A DNA stretch of 64,000 bases. Origin: Agromyces bauzanensis. Lineage in GTDB: Bacteria > Actinomycetota > Actinomycetes > Actinomycetales > Microbacteriaceae. The translations under genes were made by a program, and so were the position numbers. Shown piece after piece: positions 41,924 through 50,027 of this stretch. The first letter of the stretch is position 1, and every line of letters starts with the position of its first letter. A model generated the notes under the pieces. The model was not told where the DNA came from. It was given only the letters and a program-made list of their open reading frames with translations, and ran no database searches. The stretch covers positions 1 to 64,000 of the forward strand of contig NZ_BMMD01000003.1 in the NCBI RefSeq assembly GCF_014645655.1, given 5' to 3'.

Positions 41924-42952
41924 CGGGACCTCCGGCTGCTGCTGCGTGATGCAGTGGATGCCGCCGCCCCGCGCGAGGATCGGCCGGGCGTCGACGGTCA
42001 CGACCTCGCGCCCGGGATAGGCGGCCGCGAGCAGCTCGCGCGCCGCGGCATCCGCTCGCTCGTCGCCGTAGCCGCACGCGATGACGCCGCCGTTCACGAC
42101 GAGGTGGTTCACGTAGTTCCAGTCGACGAAGCCCTCGTCGTCGCGCAGCTGCGACGGGGCGGGCAGGTCGACGATCTCGAAGCGGCGGCCCGCAGCATCC
42201 GTCGCCTCCGAGAGGAACGCACGCAGCTCACGCATGACGTCGTGGTCGGGGTGCTCGGGACTCGGCTGCTCGTGCAGGAGCAGCGTGCCGGGCGACGCGA
42301 TCGTCGCGACCATGTCGACGTGTCCGCGCGTTCCGAAGTCCTCGTAGTCGCGGGTGAGGCCGCGCGGCAGCCAGATCACCGTCGTCGCGCCGATCGTGCG
42401 CGCGAGCTCGGCCTCTACGCGGGCCTTGTCGGCGTACGGGTTGCGTCCCGGGTCGAGCTGCACCGTCTCGGTGACCAGCGCGGTGCCCTCGCCGTCGACG
42501 TGGATCGCGCCGCCCTCGTTCACGAGCATCGAGGAGACGAGCTCGGCGCCCGCGGCATCCGTCACGAACCGTCCGATCTCGCGGTCCTCGGCCCACGTCG
42601 CCCACTTCGGCGCACCCCAGCCGTTGAAGACCCAGTCGACGCCGGCGAGCACGCCCGGGCGATCGTCGTCGACGACGAACGTGGGGCCCATGTCGCGCAT
42701 CCAGCAGTCGTCGAGCGGTGCCTCGAGCTGCGCGATGTCGGCCGAGAGCATGCGGCGCGCGCGGTCGCGCTCGACCGGGTCGACGACCATCGTCACGGGC
42801 TCGAATGCGGCGACGGCGTGCGCCACCGCCGTCCACGCGGCGTAGGCCTCCTCCGCCGACGCGGCATCATCGCCGAGCGTGAGTCCCGGGCGCGGGAACG
42901 CCAGCCACGTGCGCTCGTGCGGCGCGGTCTCTGCGGGCATGCGCCACGACAT
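41897..42952 (-). CDS. aguA: Agmatine deiminase
   Basis: A 351-residue PAD_porph/agmatine deiminase-family enzyme from ATG 42952 (AGAGGAGG 6 nt upstream). The catalytic Cys is in GGGIHCITQQQP near the C-terminus; other conserved elements are DCWMRDMGPTFVV, LVNEGGAIHVDGEGT and FGTRGHVDMVA with the catalytic His and Asp. It converts agmatine to N-carbamoylputrescine plus ammonia. The last eight residues (VPELVEGSRA end) come from a dispersed repeat. First gene of an operon with the amidase, divergent from a TetR regulator. Confidence 0.88.
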   Translation of the reverse strand: MSWRMPAETAPHERTWLAFPRPGLTLGDDAASAEEAYAAWTAVAHAVAAFEPVTMVVDPVERDRARRMLSADIAQLEAPLDDCWMRDMGPTFVVDDDRPGVLAGVDWVFNGWGAPKWATWAEDREIGRFVTDAAGAELVSSMLVNEGGAIHVDGEGTALVTETVQLDPGRNPYADKARVEAELARTIGATTVIWLPRGLTRDYEDFGTRGHVDMVATIASPGTLLLHEQPSPEHPDHDVMRELRAFLSEATDAAGRRFEIVDLPAPSQLRDDEGFVDWNYVNHLVVNGGVIACGYGDERADAAARELLAAAYPGREVVTVDARPILARGGGIHCITQQQPEVPELVEGSRA

Positions 42953-43003
42953 GGGCGACCTCCTCTGCGGGCTACGGATGCCGCGGCATCCGCTCGACTA
43001 TTA

Positions 43004-43019
43004 TTGATCATACGATCAA
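43004..43019. promoter_or_regulatory. 16-bp palindromic operator between aguA and tetR
   Basis: TTGATCATACGATCAA has 6-bp perfect arms around ATAC, inside the only AT-rich stretch of the divergent region. It is a likely binding site of the adjacent TetR protein. Confidence 0.65.
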
Positions 43020-43031
43020 CAAGAGGTGTCG

Positions 43032-43661
43032 ATGTCAGGAGCCCCCCGCCGGTCGTCGGCCCGCAAGTCGCCGGCCGAACGAGCCGCCGAGATCGCGGAG
43101 GCCGCTCGCGACCTCGCCCTCGAGCAGGGACTCACCGCCGTGACGCTGCGCGGCGTCGCCGCCCGCACCGGCGTGACCCCGGCGCTCGTCGCCCACTACG
43201 AGCCGAGCATGGACGCGCTGGCGGCGACGACGTTCGCGTCGATCGTCTCGGCCGAGATCAGCGAGGTCGAGCGGCTGATCGCCGGGCTGCCGACCCCGAC
43301 GGCCCGCCTCGCCGCGCTCATCGACACGCTCCTCGACGGCACGCGCGACGACGTCACCGTCGTCTGGGTCGAGGCGTGGGCGCTCGGGCGCAGCAATGAG
43401 CAGCTCGCGGCATCCGTGCGCGCACGGATGGACGCCTGGCAGGCGGTGGTGCAGGGCGTCGTGGAGGCGGGAATCGCGAGCGGCGAGTTCCAGGCGACGG
43501 ATGCCGCATCCATCGCCTGGCAGCTCCTCGGCATGATCGACGGGCTCAACGCGCAGGCCCTCGTGCGCTGGGGCGACGCCGGGGCGCGCGGCTCGCTCAC
43601 CGGGCACGCGGTCGAGGGGATGCTCGGGCTCGCGCGCGGCGCGCTCGGCGGAGCAGGGTGA
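43032..43661 (+). CDS. TetR-family regulator, probable controller of the aguA-amidase operon
   Basis: A 209-residue protein from ATG 43032 (AGAGG 6 nt upstream; an in-frame GTG is at 43026). The TetR helix-turn-helix is at residues about 18-60 (AAEIAEAARDLALEQGLTAV, TLRGVAARTGVTPALVAHY). The C-terminal domain (FASIVSAEISEVERLIAGL, VTVVWVEAWALGRSNEQLAA) is like BetI/YcdC-type regulators. The divergent layout and the 16-bp palindrome just upstream suggest it represses both directions; the ligand may be a polyamine-related compound (inference). Confidence 0.82.
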   Translation: MSGAPRRSSARKSPAERAAEIAEAARDLALEQGLTAVTLRGVAARTGVTPALVAHYEPSMDALAATTFASIVSAEISEVERLIAGLPTPTARLAALIDTLLDGTRDDVTVVWVEAWALGRSNEQLAASVRARMDAWQAVVQGVVEAGIASGEFQATDAASIAWQLLGMIDGLNAQALVRWGDAGARGSLTGHAVEGMLGLARGALGGAG

Positions 43662-43737
43662 GCCGCGGCATCCGACGGGTCCCTCGATGTCGGACGCTCG
43701 GGCTACGGTGAAGACCTGAGACGATGGGAGGAAGCCG

Positions 43738-46700
43738 ATGTACCTGGTCGACGGCACCGTCGTCACGAGCGCGAGCGACCTGAAGAAGGCCGCCGAATGC
43801 GAGTTCGCGTTCCTGCGCGAGCTCGACGTGAAGCTCGGGCGCGACACGCTGTTCGAGCCCGTCGCCGATCCGATGCTCGAACGCGCGGGCCGCCTCGGCG
43901 ACGCGCACGAGCGGCGCGTGCTCGAGTCGTACCGCGAGCGGTTCGGCGCGGGCGTGGTCGAGATCGACCGGCCCGACCTGCGCGACGCCGACCAGGTCGC
44001 CGCGGCCGTCGCCGCGACCCTCGCGGCGTTCGAGTCGGGCGCGCCCGTCGTGTTCCAGGCGACGTTCGTCGACGACGGGTTCGTCGGCTTCGCCGACTTC
44101 ATCGTGCGCGAGCCCGACGGCCGCTACCTCGTGCAGGACTCGAAGCTCGCCCGCCGCGCCCGCGTCACGGCGCTGCTGCAGCTCGCCGCCTACGCGACGC
44201 AGCTCGCACGGCTGGGCATCCCCCGTGCGGACACCGTCGAACTCCTCCTCGGCGACGGCACCACGAGCTCGCACCGGCTCGACGACATCGAGCCCGTCTA
44301 CCTGCTGCGCCGTGCCCGGCTCGAGCAGATCGTGGCCGACCGCATCGCCGACGACGGCCCCGCGGCGTGGGGCGACCCGCGCTACACGCTCGACGGCCGG
44401 TGCCCGACGTGCGACCTCGAGGTGCAGGCGCATCGCGACCCACTGCTCGTGGCCGGGCTCCGCACCACGCAACGCGCGCACCTCTTCGAGGCGGGCATCA
44501 CCACGATCGACGCCTTCGCCGCATCGCAGGGGCCGATCGACGGCATCCTCGAGGCCACGCTCGAGGGCCTGCGACTGCAGGCGAAGCTGCAACTGGCGGC
44601 CGAGGCGGCCACGGCCGCAGCGGAAGCCGCCGGTCAGCGCGGCCCCGACGACCCGCCGCTGCCGCCGCCCGTCGTCGTGCGCGAGCCGGGGGCGCTCGCC
44701 GCGATTCCCACGCCCGACCCCGGCGATCTCTTCTTCGACTTCGAGGGCGATCCGCTCTACACCGAGGGGTCGGCCACCGAGTGGGGCCTCGACTACCTGT
44801 TCGGCATGATCGACAACGACGAGCAGTTCACCCCCCTCTGGGCGCACAGCTTCGCCGAGGAGCGCGAGGCGCTCGTGAAGTTCCTCGAGCTCGTGAAGCT
44901 GCGCCAGGCGGCCCATCCCGGCCTGCACATCTACCACTATGCGAGCTACGAGCGCACGCACCTCACCTCGATCGCGGCCCGCCACGGCGTGGGCGAAGCC
45001 GATGTCGACCAACTGCTCGCCGACGGAGTACTCGTCGACCTCTACCCCATCGTGAAGCGCGCGGTGCGGGTCGGCAGCCGCTCGTACTCGATCAAGAAGC
45101 TCGAGCCGCTCTACATGGGCGACCAGCTGCGTGAGGCCGACGTGAAGTCGGGCGGCGACTCGATCCTCGAGTACGTGCGCGCCCGCGAGCTCCTCGCCAC
45201 CGGCGACGTGGATCCGGCGACCGGCTTGGCGGGTGCCGCCGCCGCGCAGCACGTGCTCGACGACCTCGCCGAGTACAACCGCTACGACTGCGTCTCCACG
45301 CTGCGGCTGCGCGATTGGCTCCTCGACCTCGCCCGGCGCGAGCACGTCGAGCCGGTGCCCGCGCTGCTCATCGCGGAGCCGACCGGCAAGTCCTACGAGG
45401 CGAGTCCACTCGCGGTACAGCTGCAGCGGCTCGCGGGCCCCGCCGACGACCCCGAGCGCGATGCCGACCACACGGCGCTCGCCCTCGCGGCGGCCGCGAT
45501 CGACTACCACGACCGTGAACTGAAGACGTTCTGGTGGGGTCATTTCTTCCGCGTCGAACAGCCGCTCGAGGCCTGGGAGGACCACCGCGACGTGCTCGTC
45601 GTCGACCCTGCACGCACCGTCGTGCTGCACGACTGGTACCGCGAGGGGCGGCAGCAGCACGATCGCCGTGAGCTCCTGCTGCGCGGGCGCATCGCCCCCG
45701 GCTCCCGGTTCAGCCAGGGCGCCGACCTCTACGTGCTGTACGAGTGGCCGGCTCCGTTCCCGTCGACCTCGCGTCGGCCGGGCTCACGCGCGTGGACGAG
45801 CGCGACGGTCATCGAGGCGACCGCCGACGGCGTCCGCGTGGAAGAGCGCGGCGTCGCCGGCGAGACCTGGCGCGCGCTTCCCATGGCCCTGGTGCCGGGC
45901 AATCCCCCGCCGGCCGGGCGCCAGCGCGACGCGATCGCCGAATGGGCTGCGCCGATCGTCTCCCGTCACCCCGTGTGGCCGCGCGACCCCGCCGTCGACC
46001 TCTTGCGGCGCATCCCGCCGCGCACGCGCTCGGGGGCGCTCGCCGCGCTTCCCGACCACGAGTACGTCGGGGTGGTCGTGCGTTCCCTCGGCGACCTCGA
46101 CGACTCGTACCTCGCAGTGCAGGGGCCGCCCGGCACCGGCAAGACGTACGTCGCCTCGCGCGTGATCGCGCGGCTCGTCGGCCACCACGGCTGGAAGGTC
46201 GGCGTGGTCGCGCAGTCGCACGCCGTGGTCGAACACCTGCTCGACGCCGTCCTCGCGGCAGGCCTCGACCCCCGTCTCGTCGCGAAGGCACCGAAGGACC
46301 GCGACGACGACACCGAACGCGGATGGACCGTCATCGAGAAGAACGGCGCCTCGTCGTTCATCGCCGCGAACCAGGCGACCGGATTCGTCTACGGCGGCAC
46401 CGCCTGGGACTTCGCGAACGCAGACCGCGTGGGCCGCCGCGCGCTCGACCTGCTCGTCGTCGACGAGGCCGGCCAGTTCTCGCTCGCGTCGACCATCGCG
46501 GCGTCGGTCGCGGCACGGCGCCTCCTGCTCCTCGGCGACCCGCAGCAGCTCCCACAGGTGAGCCAGGGCACCCACCCCGAACCCGTCGACACCTCGGCGC
46601 TCGGCTGGATCGCCGACGGCCACGACGTGCTGCCCGCCGAATACGGATACTTCCTCGCGGAGAGCCGGCGGATGCATCCGGCCCTCGCCGCCCCCGTCTC

Positions 46701-47391
46701 GCGGCTCTCCTACGAAGGCGAACTCAGGTCGCACGACTGCGCCTCGCTGCGCGGCATCGACGGGATCCCGCCCGGCCTCACGCCCGTTGCCGTCGAGCAC
46801 GACGGCAACACCACGGAGTCGGCCGAGGAGGCCGACGAGGTGGTGCGCATCGTCGGCGACCTGCTCGGTCGCGCGTACACCGGCACCCGTGACACGGCCG
46901 ACGGCCCCGAGCAGGCCGACCCGCGTCCCCTGCAGCAGACCGACCTCATCGTGGTGACGCCGTACAACGCGCAGCTCGCCCTCGTTCGCGATCGGCTCGA
47001 CCGCGCGGGATACACCGCGGTGCCCGTCGGCACGGTCGACAAGTTCCAGGGCCAGGAGGCGGCGGTCGCCATCGTCTCCCTCGCCGCGTCGTCGGCCACG
47101 GTCGCACCGCGCGGGGTCGAGTTCCTATTGCTGAAGAACCGGCTCAACGTCGCGATCTCCCGTGCGAAGGTCGCCGCCTACCTCGTCTACTCGCCGGGCC
47201 TGCTCGACGCGCTTCCCCGCACGCCGCTGGGCGTGGCGCAGCTCAGCGCGTTCGCCCGGCTCGTGGGAGTCGAGCTCCCGCGGGTCGGCGGGGCTGCGGC
47301 CGCGACGGATGCCCCGACGGCGACGGATGCCCCGAACTCCGGCTCCGCCGCGACGGACGTCTCGAACGCGCCCGTCGTCGCTACCCCGTGA
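43738..47391 (+). CDS. TM0106-family RecB-like nuclease fused to an SF1 helicase
   Basis: A 1217-residue protein from ATG 43738 (GGGAGGAAG upstream). The N-terminal about 230 residues are a PD-(D/E)XK RecB-like nuclease (FVGFADFIVREPDG then YLVQDSKLARRARVTALLQL; a CPTCDLEVQAH motif may hold a metal). Residues about 330-510 are an RNase H-like exonuclease part with FFDFEGDPLY and HIYHYASYERTHL. From about 770 comes a superfamily 1 helicase: Walker A GPPGTGKTYVAS (K802), VVDEAGQFSLAS, LLLGDPQQLPQVS, VDKFQGQEAAVAIVSLAA, NRLNVAISRAK. All motifs look intact. The role is unproven; DNA or RNA repair and defence have both been considered for such fusions. Confidence 0.85.
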   Translation: MYLVDGTVVTSASDLKKAAECEFAFLRELDVKLGRDTLFEPVADPMLERAGRLGDAHERRVLESYRERFGAGVVEIDRPDLRDADQVAAAVAATLAAFESGAPVVFQATFVDDGFVGFADFIVREPDGRYLVQDSKLARRARVTALLQLAAYATQLARLGIPRADTVELLLGDGTTSSHRLDDIEPVYLLRRARLEQIVADRIADDGPAAWGDPRYTLDGRCPTCDLEVQAHRDPLLVAGLRTTQRAHLFEAGITTIDAFAASQGPIDGILEATLEGLRLQAKLQLAAEAATAAAEAAGQRGPDDPPLPPPVVVREPGALAAIPTPDPGDLFFDFEGDPLYTEGSATEWGLDYLFGMIDNDEQFTPLWAHSFAEEREALVKFLELVKLRQAAHPGLHIYHYASYERTHLTSIAARHGVGEADVDQLLADGVLVDLYPIVKRAVRVGSRSYSIKKLEPLYMGDQLREADVKSGGDSILEYVRARELLATGDVDPATGLAGAAAAQHVLDDLAEYNRYDCVSTLRLRDWLLDLARREHVEPVPALLIAEPTGKSYEASPLAVQLQRLAGPADDPERDADHTALALAAAAIDYHDRELKTFWWGHFFRVEQPLEAWEDHRDVLVVDPARTVVLHDWYREGRQQHDRRELLLRGRIAPGSRFSQGADLYVLYEWPAPFPSTSRRPGSRAWTSATVIEATADGVRVEERGVAGETWRALPMALVPGNPPPAGRQRDAIAEWAAPIVSRHPVWPRDPAVDLLRRIPPRTRSGALAALPDHEYVGVVVRSLGDLDDSYLAVQGPPGTGKTYVASRVIARLVGHHGWKVGVVAQSHAVVEHLLDAVLAAGLDPRLVAKAPKDRDDDTERGWTVIEKNGASSFIAANQATGFVYGGTAWDFANADRVGRRALDLLVVDEAGQFSLASTIAASVAARRLLLLGDPQQLPQVSQGTHPEPVDTSALGWIADGHDVLPAEYGYFLAESRRMHPALAAPVSRLSYEGELRSHDCASLRGIDGIPPGLTPVAVEHDGNTTESAEEADEVVRIVGDLLGRAYTGTRDTADGPEQADPRPLQQTDLIVVTPYNAQLALVRDRLDRAGYTAVPVGTVDKFQGQEAAVAIVSLAASSATVAPRGVEFLLLKNRLNVAISRAKVAAYLVYSPGLLDALPRTPLGVAQLSAFARLVGVELPRVGGAAAATDAPTATDAPNSGSAATDVSNAPVVATP

Positions 47392-47815
47392 GCTTGGCGA
47401 TCGCCGCGGCGATGCGGCGCTGCCGGGTCTCCTCAGTCTTCGCCCCTTCGACGGCTGTCACGTGCGCCTTGCGGTGGCTCGGCGCGAGCCGGTCCCAGGC
47501 CTCACGGGCGCCGGGGGTCGCGTCGAGCGCGGCCGCGAGGTCGTCGGGAGCCTCGACGGTGCGCGGTGCCGTGTCGACGTCGAGGTCGACCACGATGCCG
47601 TCACCGCCCTGGATGCCCGTGGCCGCACGCTTGTCGGAGCTGAACGGAATCAGGTAGCGCCCACCCATCACGGCCACCGTGCTCCGGTACTCGAACCCGT
47701 TGACCGTGACGAGCACCGGCGGCCTGCGGCCGGCACCGAGACCCTCGATCACCTCGGGAGGCACCTCGATGCCGGTGTTGTTGCCCGACAGGAACATCGT
47801 CGTCTCGAACCGCAT
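47381..47815 (-). CDS. YdeI/OmdA-like DUF1905 protein
   Basis: A 144-residue protein that overlaps the convergent nuclease-helicase gene by 11 nt. Residues 1-85 fit DUF1905 (MRFETTMFLSGNNTGIEVPP, RYLIPFSSDKRAATGIQGGD). The C-terminal part fits the bacteriocin-protection YdeI/OmdA tail (AWDRLAPSHRKAHVTAVEGA, KTEETRQRRIAAAIAKL). Function is not well established. Confidence 0.8.
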   Translation of the reverse strand: MRFETTMFLSGNNTGIEVPPEVIEGLGAGRRPPVLVTVNGFEYRSTVAVMGGRYLIPFSSDKRAATGIQGGDGIVVDLDVDTAPRTVEAPDDLAAALDATPGAREAWDRLAPSHRKAHVTAVEGAKTEETRQRRIAAAIAKLTG

Positions 47816-47871
47816 GCGCCCGAGTCTGCCACTGCCGCATGAAGCTGGGAATACCGCACAGGCTCGATGCG

Positions 47872-47877
47872 TAGGTT
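47872..47877 (+). promoter_or_regulatory. -10 box (TAGGTT) of a probable leaderless promoter
   Basis: TAGGTT ends 6 nt before the GTG at 47884, with no ribosome site. Confidence 0.55.
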
Positions 47878-47883
47878 ATCTAC

Positions 47884-48159
47884 GTGACTTCCCCCACGAC
47901 CGAACTCAGCCCTGACCGCATCACGATGTACGGCGCCGCCTGGTGCGGCGACTGCCGCCGATCGAAGGCGTTGCTCGACCGACGCGGCGTCGACTACGAG
48001 TACATCGACCTCGAGAAGGTCGTCGACGCCGCCGCACGCGCTCAGGCGATCTCGGGCCGCACGAACATCCCCGTGATCGTGTTCCCCGACGGCACGCACG
48101 TCACCGAGCCCACCGACGCCGAACTCGGCGCGAAGCTCGACGAGGCCGGGGCGGCGTAG
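47884..48159 (+). CDS. Mycoredoxin/glutaredoxin-like protein with CGDC active site
   Basis: A 91-residue thioredoxin-fold protein from GTG 47884. ITMYGAAWCGDCRRSKALLD places a CGDC active site after the first strand; NIPVIVFPDGTHVTEPTDAE has the cis-Pro loop. Mycoredoxins reduce mycothiol-mixed disulfides in actinobacteria and usually carry CGYC, CVPC or CGDC-like motifs. It fits the mycoredoxin size and the actinobacterial setting. An IR at 48260-48307 may terminate the transcript. Confidence 0.85.
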   Translation: MTSPTTELSPDRITMYGAAWCGDCRRSKALLDRRGVDYEYIDLEKVVDAAARAQAISGRTNIPVIVFPDGTHVTEPTDAELGAKLDEAGAA

Positions 48160-48259
48160 CGTCCGGCCCTCCGACCCCGCGGCCACCCGACCCGTGCGCT
48201 TCGGGGCCCGAGCCCGCCTGACGGCGAGTCGCGGTGCCCTCGACATCCCTGTGACAGAA

Positions 48260-48307
48260 GTCGCAGTCGTGCGCGCGCCCGCGCCCGAAACCCGGCACGA
48301 CTGCGAC
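48260..48307. terminator. 13-bp inverted repeat downstream of the mycoredoxin gene
   Basis: GTCGCAGTCGTGC (48260-48272) and GCACGACTGCGAC (48295-48307) are perfect complements with a 22-nt loop, 100 nt after the stop. Confidence 0.45.
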
Positions 48308-48399
48308 CTCGATCGGCGGCCAGGCCTCGAGTCAGGCGCTCTGCGCGCCCTCCGCGACCCGCGCATGCTCCTCGGTCCGCGATGGGGTCGCTCGTCGCA

Positions 48400-48438
48400 G
48401 CGGGTTTCGAGACGCTCCTGCGTCGCTCCTCAACCCGC
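48400..48438. repeat. Dispersed repeat GTTTCGAGACGCTC...GTCGCTCCTCAACC
   Basis: GCGGGTT (48400-48406) and AACCCGC (48432-48438) close a dyad around TCGAGACGCTCCTGCGTCGC. The sequence is a known type of dispersed repeat in Microbacteriaceae. It sits just after the stop of the LLM gene and may act as its terminator. Confidence 0.55.
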
Positions 48439-48443
48439 GAGGG

Positions 48444-49442
48444 TCACGCGAGTGCCGGCATGACCTCCGCGGCGAAGAGGTCGATGCTCGACCGGTCGTA
48501 CGCCGCCTCCGGGAAGTAGTGGATCGCGTACCCGAGCCCGAGCTCCCGACGCTCCGCGAGCTTCGCCGCCACCTGGGTCGGCGTGCCGACCATGCCGAGC
48601 GGCCCGCGGAGCTCCGCCATGTAGCCGGCGGTCTTCTCCGGGCCGAGGAACGGCGCGAGGCGCGCCTCGATCGCGTCGAGGCGGCGCGCGACATCCGCGT
48701 CATCCGAGCCGATCACGGTGTTGAAGTTCGACGAGCGCGTGATGGCGTCGAAATGGGTCCCGAGCCGCTCGCAGTGCCCGCGCAGCACCGCACTCTTGTG
48801 CGCGAACACGTCGAGGGTGCCCGAGAAGTTGGTGTACGACGCGTACTTCGCGGCGATCCGCAACGTCACCTTCTCGCCACCGCCGGCGACCCACATCGGG
48901 ATCCCGCCCTCCTGCAACGGCAGTGGCCGAATGATCGCCCCGTCGACCTGATAGTGCTTCCCGTCGAGCGCGGCCGAACCCGTGGTCCACGCCTGCCGCA
49001 TGATCTCGACGCCCTCGCGGAGCATCGCGAGCCGGTCGGGCACGGGCGGGAAGCCGTAGCCGTACGCCCGCCACTCGTGCTCGTACCATCCGCCGCCGAT
49101 GCCCATCTCGACGCGTCCGCCCGAGATGACGTCGGCGGTCGCGGCGACCTTGGCGAGGTACGCCGGGTTGCGATAGCCCATGCACGTGCACATCTGGCCG
49201 AGGCGCACGCGCGAGGTCGACGCCGCGAAGGCCGACACGAGCGTCCACGCCTCGTGCGTCGCCTCGGTCTCGCTGGGCACCGGAGTGGTGTGGAAGTGGT
49301 CGTAGACCCAGATCGACTCCCATCCCGAGTCGGGCGCGTCGGCGTACTCGGCGAGCCCGCGCATGACCTCCCAGTGCCGGGCCGGCTCGATGCCGACGAG
49401 ATCGTGACGCCAACCCTGGGGAACGAACATTCCGAATCGCAT
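48444..49442 (-). CDS. LLM-class F420-dependent oxidoreductase
   Basis: About 332 residues from ATG 49442 (an alternative ATG is at 49451). A luciferase-like TIM barrel: MRFGMFVPQGWRHDLVGI, SIWVYDHFHTTPVPSETEAT, VRLGQMCTCMGYRNPAYLAK, GRVEMGIGGGWYEHEWRAYG, MWVAGGGEKVTLRIAAKYAS, TPTQVAAKLAERRELGLGYA. The GGGWYE-x-E-x-x-A-Y-G and YRNPAYLAK motifs are those of the mycobacterial/actinobacterial F420 group (TIGR03560-like). It would transfer hydride between F420H2 and an unknown substrate. Confidence 0.85.
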   Translation of the reverse strand: MRFGMFVPQGWRHDLVGIEPARHWEVMRGLAEYADAPDSGWESIWVYDHFHTTPVPSETEATHEAWTLVSAFAASTSRVRLGQMCTCMGYRNPAYLAKVAATADVISGGRVEMGIGGGWYEHEWRAYGYGFPPVPDRLAMLREGVEIMRQAWTTGSAALDGKHYQVDGAIIRPLPLQEGGIPMWVAGGGEKVTLRIAAKYASYTNFSGTLDVFAHKSAVLRGHCERLGTHFDAITRSSNFNTVIGSDDADVARRLDAIEARLAPFLGPEKTAGYMAELRGPLGMVGTPTQVAAKLAERRELGLGYAIHYFPEAAYDRSSIDLFAAEVMPALA

Positions 49443-49463
49443 GGGCTCCATCCTAGGCCCGTG

Positions 49464-49496
49464 CCGCGATGCGGGAAAGCGCTTCCCGCGTCGCGG
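49464..49496. promoter_or_regulatory. 14-bp dyad between divergent genes, possible operator
   Basis: CCGCGATGCGGGAA (49464-49477) and TTCCCGCGTCGCGG (49483-49496) are complementary with one G-T pair, 5-nt spacer. The location between divergent starts (49442 minus, 49574 plus) argues for regulation, not termination. Confidence 0.4.
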
Positions 49497-49573
49497 TGGA
49501 GACTCGCCGATCGGCGGGGAAATCAGCGCCTGCACTGAGGACGCGTCAGCAGCGCCTCCGTAGCGTCGGTTGA

Positions 49574-49978
49574 ATGACGACCCCCATGCACTGCGATTTC
49601 TCGCCGCACGACTTTGCCGCGGTCGCGATCCGGACGTCCGACGGCCGACTCGTGCAGGTCACCGGTGCCGGCCTGTGCCCCACCGCCGGGTGGGAGCTCC
49701 GCCTGGTCGCAGGCGGGCCCGGATTCCGCTCCCAGCCCGAACGCCTGCTGCTCGAACTGCGCGAGTCGCCGCCGCGTCCCGCACCTCGCGTGCTCACCGA
49801 GACGACGGTGGACGTGACCGTCGAGGACACGCGTGCCGAGGAGGTCGAGATCCGGTTCGGCTGGCGCGAGGGCTTCGTCATCCCTGTGCGCGAGGCGGCG
49901 CTCCGGCGCGGGCCGCGGGGCGCCATGCGCCGACGAACGGATGCCGCACCCGACCGCATCGCGGCATCCGCCGTCTGA
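49574..49978 (+). CDS. Hypothetical protein
   Basis: A 134-residue protein from ATG 49574; TAGCGT (49561-49566) ends 7 nt before the ATG, suggesting a leaderless promoter. The sequence (HDFAAVAIRTSDGRLVQVTG, GWELRLVAGGPGFRSQPERL, VDVTVEDTRAEEVEIRFGWR) suggests mixed beta strands, no signal peptide and no membrane helix. The Arg/Ala-rich last 25 residues are low in complexity. No family recognised. Confidence 0.5.
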   Translation: MTTPMHCDFSPHDFAAVAIRTSDGRLVQVTGAGLCPTAGWELRLVAGGPGFRSQPERLLLELRESPPRPAPRVLTETTVDVTVEDTRAEEVEIRFGWREGFVIPVREAALRRGPRGAMRRRTDAAPDRIAASAV

Positions 49979-50027
49979 TCTGGGCCGGTCGCGTCGCCGA
50001 CGATCCGGCGGTCAGCCGCACCGGCCG

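Noticed and set aside
49474-49490. GGGAAAGCGCTTCCC as a LacI-type operator
   Set aside because: Not symmetric about the AGCGCT centre; it is better explained as the middle of the 14-bp dyad, and no LacI regulator is nearby.
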